From CBDDHT01 sp965227905 (lineage in GTDB: Bacteria > Pseudomonadota > Alphaproteobacteria > Rhizobiales > Methyloligellaceae), in NCBI GenBank assembly GCA_965227905.1, contig OZ245780.1, positions 3,906,001 through 3,970,000 on the forward strand: DNA of 64,000 bases, in the 5' to 3' direction. The stretch's first letter is position 1; each line of letters opens with the position of its first letter. Made by a program: the position numbers and the translations under genes. This document shows positions 35,559-43,957 of this stretch, in pieces. The notes below the pieces were generated by a model. The model saw nothing but the letters and a program-made list of their open reading frames with translations. It had not been told where the DNA came from and did no database searches.

Positions 35559-37768
35559 TGAGTGAGCAAGCAGCGGCGCATCTGGCGCCTGAGATCATCG
35601 CCGAGCATGGTTTATCCGGCGAGGAATATGAACGCCTGCTTTCGATCCTGGGCCGAGAACCGAGCCTTACCGAACTCGGCATCTTCTCGGTTATGTGGTC
35701 GGAGCATTGCTCCTATAAATCATCGCGCGTCTGGCTGAAGACCTTACCGACAACCGGGCCACAGGTCATCCAGGGACCGGGCGAAAATGCCGGTGTCGTG
35801 GATCTCGGCGATGGTCATGCGGCCGTTTTCAAGATGGAGAGCCACAACCACCCCTCTTTCATCGAGCCTTATCAAGGCGCAGCCACGGGCGTTGGCGGCA
35901 TCATGCGCGATGTCTTCACCATGGGCGCGCGGCCCGTGGCCAACCTGAACGCCCTGCGCTTCGGCAGCCCTGATCACCCCAAAACACGGCACCTCGTCTC
36001 TGGCGTCGTGGCCGGTATCGGCGGCTATGGCAACTGCATCGGCGTTCCGACCGTTGGCGGCGAGGTCAATTTCGACAAGGGCTACAACAACAATATTCTG
36101 GTCAATGCCATGTGCGTCGGCCTGGCGCCCGCCGACCGCATATTCTATGCGGCCGCGAAAGGCGCTGGTCACCCGGTCGTCTATGTCGGGTCGAAAACCG
36201 GACGTGACGGCATTCATGGTGCGACCATGGCCTCGGCCGAGTTCAGCGATGATGCGGACGAGAAGCGCCCAACCGTGCAGGTCGGCGATCCCTTTACCGA
36301 AAAGCTCCTGCTCGAGGCCTGCCTCGAGCTCATGGCGACCGATAGCATCATTGCGATTCAGGATATGGGCGCTGCCGGTCTGACATCGTCATCGATCGAA
36401 ATGGCGGACAAAGGCGGGGTTGGCATTGAACTCGATCTCGATATGGTTCCTTGCCGCGAAGAAGCGATGACGGCCTATGAGATGATGCTGTCAGAAAGCC
36501 AGGAGCGGATGCTCATGGTGCTGAAGCCAGGTGCAGAGGCCGGCGCCCGGGCCATTTTCGACAAATGGGGTCTCGACTTCGCTGTCGTCGGAAAGACGAC
36601 CGAAACAGGCAGGATCATTGTCAGCCACAACGGTGAAATCGAAGCGGACCTTCCCGTGCGCACACTTGCCGATTCGGCGCCCGAATATGAGCGCCCCTAC
36701 ACCCTGCGCGATGCTCCCCCCCTATTAGCGCCATCCGACGTCCCGGCACCGAACAGCCTCATGGACACGCTCAAACAGATGCTCGGATCACCGAATCTGT
36801 GCTCACGCCGCTGGGTGTGGGAGCAGTATGATCACATGGTCATGGGCGACACGGTCCAGCGGCCGGGTGGCGACGCCGCGGTCGTCCGGGTGCATGGCAC
36901 GACCAAGGGACTGGCCGCAACAGCCGACGTCACGCCGCGTTATGTGGCTGCCGACCCCCACGAGGGCGGCAAGCAGGCGGTTGCAGAAGCCTGGCGTAAT
37001 CTCACCGCAGTCGGCGCCAAACCCATCGCCATCACAAACTGCCTCAACTTCGGTAATCCGGAACGCCCCGAAATCATGGGCGAGTTCGTCGGTGCCGTTC
37101 AAGGCATGGGCGAAGCGGCCGAAGCCCTGGATTTCCCGGTCGTCTCCGGCAACGTATCGCTCTACAACGAGACCAACGGGACTGCCATTCCACCGACCCC
37201 GGCGATCGGCGGCGTTGGATTGATCGACGACATTGCGGACATGGCTCACTCGGCGTTGAAACGCGAGGGGGAGCATCTCGTTCTGATCGGCGCGGAAACC
37301 GGTCATCTCGGACAAAGTCTCTATATGGATATCGTGCTCGATAAGCGTGAAGGCGGCCCCCCGCCCGTTGATCTGGACGCCGAACGCCGCACGGGTGACT
37401 TTGTGCGCGAGGCGATCGGCGACAAGCGCCTCAGCGCCGTTCACGACGTATCCGATGGCGGACTGCTGATTGCCGTTGCCGAAATGGCCCTGTCGGGAGG
37501 CATTGGCTGCTCTCTGGAAGCCGGCCCTGACTCACTGCCAGCGCACGCAGTCTGGTTTGGCGAGGATCAGGCCCGTTACGTCGTTGCCGTGTCCGACGAA
37601 GCGTGCGACGGCCTGCTACGGGATGCGGCCGACGCAGGCATTCCGGCGCGCAAAATCGGCCGAACCGGCGGCGACAGTTTTTCAATCGCCGGTGAAGAAT
37701 CTGTTGCGCTAGAGGCGCTTCAGACCCTACAACAAGTTTGGTTGCCGAACTATATGGGGATTGGTTAG
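35558..37768 (+). CDS. purL: Phosphoribosylformylglycinamidine synthase subunit PurL
   Basis: The 736-residue short-form PurL is the catalytic FGAM synthetase subunit. It contains IFSVMWSEHCSYKSS, ESHNHPSFIEPYQGAATGVGGIMRDVFTMGARP, GGYGNCIGVPTVGGEV and VSGNVSLYNETNGTAIPPTPAIGGVG. It starts at the last base of the purQ stop (TGATG). Confidence 0.97.
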   Translation: MSEQAAAHLAPEIIAEHGLSGEEYERLLSILGREPSLTELGIFSVMWSEHCSYKSSRVWLKTLPTTGPQVIQGPGENAGVVDLGDGHAAVFKMESHNHPSFIEPYQGAATGVGGIMRDVFTMGARPVANLNALRFGSPDHPKTRHLVSGVVAGIGGYGNCIGVPTVGGEVNFDKGYNNNILVNAMCVGLAPADRIFYAAAKGAGHPVVYVGSKTGRDGIHGATMASAEFSDDADEKRPTVQVGDPFTEKLLLEACLELMATDSIIAIQDMGAAGLTSSSIEMADKGGVGIELDLDMVPCREEAMTAYEMMLSESQERMLMVLKPGAEAGARAIFDKWGLDFAVVGKTTETGRIIVSHNGEIEADLPVRTLADSAPEYERPYTLRDAPPLLAPSDVPAPNSLMDTLKQMLGSPNLCSRRWVWEQYDHMVMGDTVQRPGGDAAVVRVHGTTKGLAATADVTPRYVAADPHEGGKQAVAEAWRNLTAVGAKPIAITNCLNFGNPERPEIMGEFVGAVQGMGEAAEALDFPVVSGNVSLYNETNGTAIPPTPAIGGVGLIDDIADMAHSALKREGEHLVLIGAETGHLGQSLYMDIVLDKREGGPPPVDLDAERRTGDFVREAIGDKRLSAVHDVSDGGLLIAVAEMALSGGIGCSLEAGPDSLPAHAVWFGEDQARYVVAVSDEACDGLLRDAADAGIPARKIGRTGGDSFSIAGEESVALEALQTLQQVWLPNYMGIG

Positions 37769-37797
37769 TATCCCATCCGATAAAGGAGGCTGGTGCC

Positions 37798-38037
37798 ATG
37801 CCGATGGACGCAAACGAGATCGAGCGGCTCATCAAAACTGCATTGCCGGACGCTGACGTCACGATCAGGGACCTGGCGGGCGATGGCGATCACTATGCCG
37901 CCACCATCGTATCGGAGGCGTTTCGCGACAAGACGCGGGTCCAGCAACACCAGCTGGTCTACGAGGCGCTCCAGGGCAATATGGGCGGTGCATTGCATGC
38001 GCTGGCGCTGCAAACGTCCGCACCTGAATCATCTTGA
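37798..38037 (+). CDS. bolA: BolA-family protein
   Basis: The 79-residue protein (MPMDANEIERLIKTALPDADVTIRDLAGDGDHYAATIVSEAFRDKTRVQQHQLVYEALQ) is a BolA-type protein with the conserved GDGDHYAA loop and the RV..HQLVY helix. BolA proteins bind CGFS glutaredoxins and share a 2Fe-2S cluster. AAAGGAGG upstream of 37798 decides the start. A CGFS glutaredoxin gene follows 14 bp later, the usual partner. Confidence 0.93.
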   Translation: MPMDANEIERLIKTALPDADVTIRDLAGDGDHYAATIVSEAFRDKTRVQQHQLVYEALQGNMGGALHALALQTSAPESS

Positions 38038-38051
38038 AGGACATCGAAGAC

Positions 38052-38402
38052 ATGAGCGAACAGGAAATCAACGATTGGATCCGCAAGCAGGTCAACGACA
38101 ATGATGTTGTCGTGTTCATGAAGGGGAATCGTCAATTCCCGCAGTGCGGTTTCTCGAGCCAGGTTGTGCAGATTCTCAACTATCTCGGCGTTGAGTTTAC
38201 CGACATCAATGTGCTGGACGACCTGAGCCTGCGCGAAGGCATCAAGACCTTCACCAACTGGCCGACTATCCCTCAGCTCTATGTGAAGGGCGAGTTTGTC
38301 GGTGGCTGCGACATCATTCGCGAGATGGCGCAGGAAGGCGAACTCCAGGAGCTACTGACAAAGAAAGAGATTTCCTTCGCTCAGCAGCCTCAGATCGCGT
38401 AG
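38052..38402 (+). CDS. grxD: Monothiol CGFS glutaredoxin (Grx4/GrxD family)
   Basis: The 116-residue protein has the active site MKGNRQFPQCGFSSQVVQIL (CGFS) and TFTNWPTIPQLYVKGEFVGGCDIIREM, the glutathione-binding region. Such glutaredoxins carry or transfer 2Fe-2S clusters with BolA. The ATG at 38052 is preceded by AAGGAC and GAAG. It is cotranscribed with bolA. Confidence 0.96.
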   Translation: MSEQEINDWIRKQVNDNDVVVFMKGNRQFPQCGFSSQVVQILNYLGVEFTDINVLDDLSLREGIKTFTNWPTIPQLYVKGEFVGGCDIIREMAQEGELQELLTKKEISFAQQPQIA

Positions 38403-38431
38403 CGCGCCTAAACTCTCACGATAAAAATAGC

Positions 38432-38516
38432 AACGCCCCGGACTTGATTCGGGGCCTAGGGCAGCACGGACAGTTTGTGCGATTGAGCCCTGGGCCCCGG
38501 ATCAAGTCCGGGGCGT
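38432..38516. repeat. Palindromic intergenic repeat unit (copy 2)
   Basis: The left arm ACGCCCCGGACTTGATTCGG..CCTAGGGC faces a right arm that is its near-exact reverse complement, with about 25 bp between. Each arm forms its own small hairpin. It shares the (C)CCGG/CGCACTTGAT..GGG.CC(C/T)AGGGC layout with the unit at 10787-10873. It lies between the convergent grxD and rpsD genes and may terminate both. Confidence 0.8.
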
Positions 38517-38544
38517 AAATGTTCTGAAACCGAAGACTTCGGCC

Positions 38545-39162
38545 TTAGCGCGAGTAGTACTCGATCACCAGATTCGGCTCCATCTTAACGGCATAGGGCA
38601 CGTCAGAGAGAACCGGGACGCGGTTCAGGCTCGCCTGCATCTTATTGTGATCGACATCCACATAATCCGGGACATCGCGCTCAGGGCTCTGAGAGGCTTC
38701 CAGAACCATGTTCATTTCGCGTGACGTATCCCGCACTTCGATGAGATCGCCAACCCGGCAACGATAACTCGGAATATTGACACGCCGGCCGTTCACCAGC
38801 ACATGGCCGTGATTCACGAACTGGCGGGCGGCGAAAACCGTCGGCACGAATTTGGCGCGGTAGACCATTGCGTCCAGGCGCTGCTCGAGAAGACCGATGA
38901 GATTCTCACTCGTATCGCCCTTGATTCGCTCGGCTTCGCGATAGATCGCCTTGAATTGTTTTTCGCTGATGTTTCCGTAGTGCCCCTTCAGCTTCTGCTT
39001 TGCATGGAGCTGGACACCATAATCCGAGAGCTTGCCGCGACGTCGCTGGCCATGCTCTCCAGGACCGTATTCTCGTTTGTTGAAGGGGCTTTTCGGCCGA
39101 CCCCAGATATTCTCACCCAGGCGACGGTCGATCTTGTATTTGGCGCGCACGCGCTTCGTCAT
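38545..39162 (-). CDS. rpsD: 30S ribosomal protein S4
   Basis: The 205-residue protein begins MTKRVRAKYKIDRRLGENIWGRPKSPFNKREYGPGEHGQRRRGK and has the S4 domain LDAMVYRAKFVPTVFAARQFVNHGHVLVNGRRVNIPSYR. It nucleates 30S assembly on 16S rRNA. It stands alone, as it often does in Alphaproteobacteria. Confidence 0.98.
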   Translation of the reverse strand: MTKRVRAKYKIDRRLGENIWGRPKSPFNKREYGPGEHGQRRRGKLSDYGVQLHAKQKLKGHYGNISEKQFKAIYREAERIKGDTSENLIGLLEQRLDAMVYRAKFVPTVFAARQFVNHGHVLVNGRRVNIPSYRCRVGDLIEVRDTSREMNMVLEASQSPERDVPDYVDVDHNKMQASLNRVPVLSDVPYAVKMEPNLVIEYYSR

Positions 39163-39297
39163 CTCTTACACTCCAATGTGTATAATGTGCTCTGTCTAAT
39201 ATGAAACGCGCCCTCCTCTGCCCTCGTTAGAAGGCCGACAGTCGAGACCAGATATCGGAGAAACCAATAGTGGCGCCAACGCGGATGCGTCATTTCA

Positions 39298-39319
39298 CGC
39301 GGGCCCTAACGAGCCCGCG
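39298..39319. terminator. Possible hairpin terminator downstream of the secreted-protein gene
   Basis: CGCGGGC pairs with GCCCGCG across an eight-base loop. It lies 60 bases past the stop of the minus-strand gene at 39380, but no clear T tract follows on either strand, so the call is weak. Confidence 0.4.
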
Positions 39320-39379
39320 CGGTTCTTCAAACAAATTTGCTGAATTCTGTCAACGAAAGCCTGTCCGTCGACCAGAGCC

Positions 39380-39970
39380 CTATGTCTTCCCGGCCGATCG
39401 GACGAATGCCTCGATATTGTCGATGACACGCTGTTTCATTTCCGGCGTACAAGGGAACTTCTTCTTTTCCTTGGAAATATCCTTGAGTTTCTCCTCGACG
39501 GAACGCTTGTCGTTATCGTCGGACTCAATGAAGGCCTTGATATAATCCATGCGGGCTGCGAAGGCCGTAAAATGCAGGAAATGAATAAAGAGAAGCTGCT
39601 CTTTGCTCCATTTCTTGCGGCCCTTCTCGATCTTCATCAGCTTGATCTTGTTGGCCGCCTGATGGTCCGGCAATTCACACATCTGAGCCTGGGCAGAGAT
39701 ATTGCCGCGCCGAATGACGCGCCGGGCGTCTTTCTTAGGGATGTGAAACTTCTCTGGTTTGAGATCGTTCACCAAACCTGCGGTCTCGGGCTTCGCGCGA
39801 TAGTGATCGAGCACAAAAATCCAGGTGAAGTTCTCCAACACGCGGATCGTACGATCGCTCGGCAACACTTTTGGTTTCTTGTCTTGCGCGAAGCCAACTG
39901 ACGACGTGCTCAAGACGGCAAGCAGTGAAACGGCGATGACGCTTACTGCGCTGAACAAAACCTTCCTCAT
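39380..39970 (-). CDS. Hypothetical secreted protein
   Basis: The 196-residue product begins with a signal peptide (MRKVLFSAVSVIAVSLLAVLSTSSVGFAQ) followed by a basic, mainly helical domain. Two Cys (in QAQMCELPDH and KFPCTPEMK) could form a disulfide. The stretch HFLHFTAFAARMDYIKAFIESDDND is distinctive but I do not recognise the family. The ATG at 39970 has AGG eight bases upstream; the open frame begins three codons earlier. It is a single gene between rpsD and trmJ. Role unknown. Confidence 0.7.
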   Translation of the reverse strand: MRKVLFSAVSVIAVSLLAVLSTSSVGFAQDKKPKVLPSDRTIRVLENFTWIFVLDHYRAKPETAGLVNDLKPEKFHIPKKDARRVIRRGNISAQAQMCELPDHQAANKIKLMKIEKGRKKWSKEQLLFIHFLHFTAFAARMDYIKAFIESDDNDKRSVEEKLKDISKEKKKFPCTPEMKQRVIDNIEAFVRSAGKT

Positions 39971-40045
39971 AAACGGCACCTATCTTCCCATGTCTGGTCC
40001 GTTACAACCCGGTCAGGCCATCGACAGCCTACAAACCGGGCGGAA

Positions 40046-40855
40046 CTATGACGGCTCCCTGCGTGTATTACGATCACGCGTCAAGGACGCCACAACGCCT
40101 CTCAAAGTTCGCACTTCCTGCTCCGTCAGCGCCGCACGTAGAAACATGTTGCGGATGTTGCGAACCATTACCGGCCGCTTCTCTGGCGGCCTGAGAAAGC
40201 CCGACCCGTCCAACTCGCGCTCCAAATGCTCGAAAAAAGCAATAACCTCGGCGCGGCTCGCTGGACGCGTGGCCTGCATCTGTAGCCCCTCTTCCGCCGG
40301 TCCGTCAAACTCTGTCTGCCGTCCCAGACTGGCGCTGCCCTGCGCCTTTTGCCACTCATAGGCTATCAGCGCGACACTCTGCGCCAGATTGAGAGAGGCG
40401 AAGGACGGATTGACCGGCGCAGTCACGATCGCATCGGCCAGCGCAATCGTGTCATTGTCGAGCCCGGCATTCTCGGGACCGAAGAAGAGACCGCACCGCT
40501 CGCCCTGCCCTGTCCGCTGGTAGATTTCGCGAATGCAGCTCTCCGGCGCCAGAACCGGTTTGATCATGTCTCTTGGACGTGCCGTCGTGGCGCCAAGATA
40601 GGTCAGTTCACCAACCGCATCTTCGGCGCACTCATAGATTCGCGCGTCATCCAGAATCCAGTCGGCACCCGATGCAGCGACCTTGGCACGCGCGTTCGGC
40701 CAGCCATCGCGCGGGGCCACAAGGCGCAGGTCGCCAAGGCCAAAATTGGCCATAATCCGGGCAATTGCGCCGATATTCTCACCAAGCTGAGGACGCACCA
40801 GGATGATTGCCGGAGCGTCTAGAGCATCAGTCTGAGTAGGTGGAGATAGACTCAT
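40046..40855 (-). CDS. trmJ: tRNA/rRNA 2'-O-methyltransferase, TrmJ type
   Basis: The 269-residue protein has the SpoU/SPOUT fold of TrmJ: IILVRPQLGENIGAIARIMANFGLGDLRLVAPR at the N-terminus, GLFFGPENAGLDNDTIALADAIVTAPVNPSFASLNLAQSVALIAYEW (the knotted SAM-binding motifs), and a C-terminal helical extension. TrmJ methylates the ribose of tRNA position 32. It is divergent from icd. Confidence 0.92.
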   Translation of the reverse strand: MSLSPPTQTDALDAPAIILVRPQLGENIGAIARIMANFGLGDLRLVAPRDGWPNARAKVAASGADWILDDARIYECAEDAVGELTYLGATTARPRDMIKPVLAPESCIREIYQRTGQGERCGLFFGPENAGLDNDTIALADAIVTAPVNPSFASLNLAQSVALIAYEWQKAQGSASLGRQTEFDGPAEEGLQMQATRPASRAEVIAFFEHLERELDGSGFLRPPEKRPVMVRNIRNMFLRAALTEQEVRTLRGVVASLTRDRNTRREPS

Positions 40856-41044
40856 TTGGAAGACGCCTTCGTATCATGTCTGACAGTATTCAAGGATCTG
40901 CTCCATTCGTCTTCTTTGTCCCTCTCCGATGCGGTGCTATAGGTTGCGCCGACCGCCGGGAATCGAAGGCGTCGGACGTTCGACCGCTGCCTTTTTCCAC
41001 GGCCCCATACACCCCGCTTCCCGCTTCTTGGAGGGCATCCCATC

Positions 41045-42259
41045 ATGGGCAAAATCAAGGTCGCAAATCCTGTCGTCGAACTCGACGGCGACGAGATGAC
41101 GCGCATCATCTGGCAGTTGATCAAAGACAAGCTGATACATCCTTATATCGACGTCGATCTCGTTTACTATGATCTCGGAATGGAGCATCGCGACGCGACC
41201 GACGACCAGGTTACGATCGATGCGGCCGAAGCGATCAAGAAACATGGGGTCGGCGTGAAGTGCGCGACCATTACCCCCGATGAGGACCGGGTCAAGGAAT
41301 TCGGCCTCAAGAAAATGTGGCGCTCACCCAACGGAACGATCCGAAATATCCTGGGCGGCGTCGTCTTTCGCGAGCCGATCGTCTGCCAAAACGTACCTCG
41401 CCTGGTGCCCGGATGGACCCAGCCGATGGTCATCGGACGTCATGCCTTTGGCGATCAATACCGAGCGACCGACTTTCTCGTGCCTGGCAAGGGCAAGATG
41501 ACCCTTAAATGGGAAGCCGCGGACGGGTCCGAGACAATCGAACATGAAGTGTTCGATTTTCCAGATTCCGGCATTGCGATGGGCATGTACAATCTGGACG
41601 AGTCGATCCGCGATTTCGCGCGTGCCTGCATGTCATACTCTTTGGATCGTGGCTGGCCGCTCTACCTTTCGACGAAGAACACCATCCTCAAAGCCTATGA
41701 TGGCCGCTTCAAAGATGTCTTCCAGGAAGTGTTCGACGCCGAGTTCAAGGCCAAGTTCGACGAAGCGAACATCACCTACGAGCATCGTCTCATCGATGAC
41801 ATGGTCGCAGCCGCTCTCAAATGGTCGGGCGGATTCGTCTGGGCCTGTAAGAACTATGATGGCGATGTGCAGTCGGACACGGTGGCACAGGGCTTCGGCT
41901 CACTCGGTCTGATGACTAGCGTGCTGGCAACACCGGACGGGCGCACTGTCGAGGCGGAAGCCGCACACGGCACCGTGACACGTCACTACCGTGCCCATCA
42001 ACGCGGCGAAGAGACATCGACCAATTCGACGGCGTCGATCTATGCCTGGACACGCGGTCTCGCGCACCGGGCGAAACTGGATGAGAATACAGAGTTGGCC
42101 AACTTCGCTTCGACGATCGAGAAGGTGGTCGTCGACACGATCGAGTCCGGATTCATGACGAAGGATCTGGCGCTCTTGGTGGGCGACGAGCAGGCATGGC
42201 TCTCGACAACCGGTTTCTTGGACAAGATTGACGAAAATCTTCAGAAGGCCATGGCCTGA
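41045..42259 (+). CDS. icd: NADP-dependent isocitrate dehydrogenase
   Basis: The 404-residue enzyme is the eukaryote-like dimeric type II form (MGKIKVANPVVELDGDEMTRIIW, GVGVKCATITPDEDRV, WRSPNGTIRNILGGVVFREPIVCQNVPRLVPGWTQPMVIGRHAFGDQY, AAHGTVTRHYR). It oxidises isocitrate to 2-oxoglutarate in the TCA cycle. A repeat-rich intergenic region follows. Confidence 0.97.
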   Translation: MGKIKVANPVVELDGDEMTRIIWQLIKDKLIHPYIDVDLVYYDLGMEHRDATDDQVTIDAAEAIKKHGVGVKCATITPDEDRVKEFGLKKMWRSPNGTIRNILGGVVFREPIVCQNVPRLVPGWTQPMVIGRHAFGDQYRATDFLVPGKGKMTLKWEAADGSETIEHEVFDFPDSGIAMGMYNLDESIRDFARACMSYSLDRGWPLYLSTKNTILKAYDGRFKDVFQEVFDAEFKAKFDEANITYEHRLIDDMVAAALKWSGGFVWACKNYDGDVQSDTVAQGFGSLGLMTSVLATPDGRTVEAEAAHGTVTRHYRAHQRGEETSTNSTASIYAWTRGLAHRAKLDENTELANFASTIEKVVVDTIESGFMTKDLALLVGDEQAWLSTTGFLDKIDENLQKAMA

Positions 42260-42727
42260 GGATCAACGACGTTAGAGACCTCGGGGCGGCTGGATCGACG
42301 GCTGCTCCGTGGTTGCTTCGCGATGTCGTTCCGATGTGCAGGTGCTGTCCGGTGGGATCGCGGTTGGCTGAACCATTTGAGTTCATTTCGCTCACGGCTA
42401 TTCCGCGCTGATGCGCGGGCCTCCGCGGGGGCGGCCTGACCGGCCGGCGCGCAGTCGCGCTTGCCGCGCCGCGAAGGCGCGGTTGTCTCGGACCCAATGC
42501 AAATCGTGCCGTATAGCACCAGCCATACGGCACAATCTCGCATGGAACCAAAGAATACCGAGCGACCAGCGAGGCAAGGCCAAGCGGCCGCCGCCCGGTC
42601 AGGGCGCCCCCGCGGAGGCCCGCGCCAACGGCGTGGAATAGCCGTGAGCGAAATAAACCTAAATCTCAAATCAACGGCACCATCCCGCCGTACCACACCA
42701 GCGACACGGCAAAGTCGCGCACACCAC
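42260..42727. repeat. Repeat-rich intergenic region with a nested ~280-bp inverted repeat
   Basis: These 468 bases between the convergent icd and channel genes carry no credible gene. At 42381-42658 a long imperfect inverted repeat is visible. Its left arm begins GTTCATTTCGCTCACGGCTA at 42381 and continues through GCGGGCCTCCGCGGGGGCG. The right arm ends at 42658 with the reverse complement, differing at a few bases. Its centre holds a perfect 9-bp stem, GTGCCGTAT (42506-42514) with ATACGGCAC (42525-42533). A degenerate copy of the centre follows at about 42664-42720. Long frames across it are products of high GC. It may be a MITE-like or decayed mobile repeat. Confidence 0.75.
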
Positions 42728-43957
42728 TCAGCCGCGCTCCGGCCCAACCGCCCTGCTCCGCTCCGCCGCAACCTCGCGAACGGTGCGAAACAGGTCCGGC
42801 AACCGCATGCACAGCAGGTCGAAATCATCCCTGTCCAGAATCATCAGACGGCATTTCGTGCCGGCGCTAACCGCGTGAAGATGCGGTCTGTGATCGAGCA
42901 ATGCCATCTCGCCGAAGAAATCGCCTTCCGCGAGGACAACCGGACCATGATCGGCTTCGACGGTCACCTCGCCTGCCGCTATGAAATACATGGCATCGGC
43001 TTCGTCGTCAGGGCGCATGATTGCGGCACCTTCCGGATAGGTGCGCGCGTAGAGAAGCGCGGTAATCTCGGTGACTGCACCAGCGCTCAGATCCGCAAAG
43101 AGTGGCACCCGTGCAACCATGCTCCAGGTAACAACGAAGTCCCGCCGGTTGGCTTCCTGCGCGAATCCGCTCGCGACAATCGCAACCGGGAGCGCAAACA
43201 TGCCAAGCCCGAAGATCATGATGAGACCGCCGAGGACCTTTCCTCCAACAGTTACCGGTACGATATCTCCGTATCCAACCGTGGTCAGTGTCGCGAGCGC
43301 CCACCAGGCGGCGGATGGAATTGAACTGAAGACATCGGGCTGTGCATGGCGCTCAAGGAAATAGATTCCGCTGGATGCAAACAACAAGAGCGTCACCATC
43401 ACCATCAACGCGCCGAGCAGCGCGCGGCGCTCGTTGGCGATCACCCGGCCGATCGAGTGCAATGCTGGGGAATAACGCGCCAGTTTCAAAAAGCGGAACA
43501 ACCGCAAGACACGCAAGATGCGCAGATCGATCGCGAACAAAACACTCAGATAGAATGGCAGAATGGCAGCAAGATCGATGAGCTGCATGGGACGCACGGC
43601 GAAGCCTAGGCGCGCGCGCCACCGGGGCATCGTGCGAAGGACCGGGCTCTCGACAGCACTCCAGATGCGAAGCACATATTCGATGGTAAAGATCGCAACC
43701 GACACGACATTGAAGATTTGAAACGCTGCCCGATTTTGGTCACCGATCTCGGGAACGGTCTCGGCGGCAAATGCAATTACGTTCAACAGAATAAGAGCGA
43801 CGAGTGCACTGTTGACGCAGACAGCAACCTTGTCGTCGTTGCCGCTATGTTCGAGAATTTCATGCGTACGGCGACGTAGGCTCACCCGGGATGCGGATCG
43901 CTCCGCTCTATAGGCGTCAGGTCCCGGCACGCTCACTGACCTCGGCTGCGATTGCAT
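42728..43957 (-). CDS. Cyclic-nucleotide-binding-domain potassium channel
   Basis: The ~409-residue protein has six transmembrane segments with an Arg-rich S4-like helix (DLRILRVLRLFRFLKLARYSPAL), the K+ selectivity filter LATLTTVGYGDIVPVT, and a C-terminal cyclic-nucleotide-binding domain (about the last 130 residues: YPEGAAIMRPDDEADAMYFIAAGEVTVE...EGDFFGEMALLDHRPHLHAV). It resembles MlotiK1-type channels. In the phosphate-binding cassette the usual Arg (R-x-A-x-V) appears to be His, with an Arg two places earlier. The start is uncertain: the frame opens at 44047, ATG 43957 overlaps the alaS end by 41 bp, and a GTG near 43940 preceded by AGG is also possible. Confidence 0.85.
   Translation of the reverse strand: MQSQPRSVSVPGPDAYRAERSASRVSLRRRTHEILEHSGNDDKVAVCVNSALVALILLNVIAFAAETVPEIGDQNRAAFQIFNVVSVAIFTIEYVLRIWSAVESPVLRTMPRWRARLGFAVRPMQLIDLAAILPFYLSVLFAIDLRILRVLRLFRFLKLARYSPALHSIGRVIANERRALLGALMVMVTLLLFASSGIYFLERHAQPDVFSSIPSAAWWALATLTTVGYGDIVPVTVGGKVLGGLIMIFGLGMFALPVAIVASGFAQEANRRDFVVTWSMVARVPLFADLSAGAVTEITALLYARTYPEGAAIMRPDDEADAMYFIAAGEVTVEADHGPVVLAEGDFFGEMALLDHRPHLHAVSAGTKCRLMILDRDDFDLLCMRLPDLFRTVREVAAERSRAVGPERG

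Noticed and set aside
42241..42828. Frames of 132-195 residues between icd and the channel gene
   Set aside because: They read through the inverted repeat in both directions and are Pro/Arg/Ala-rich artefacts of GC-rich repeats.
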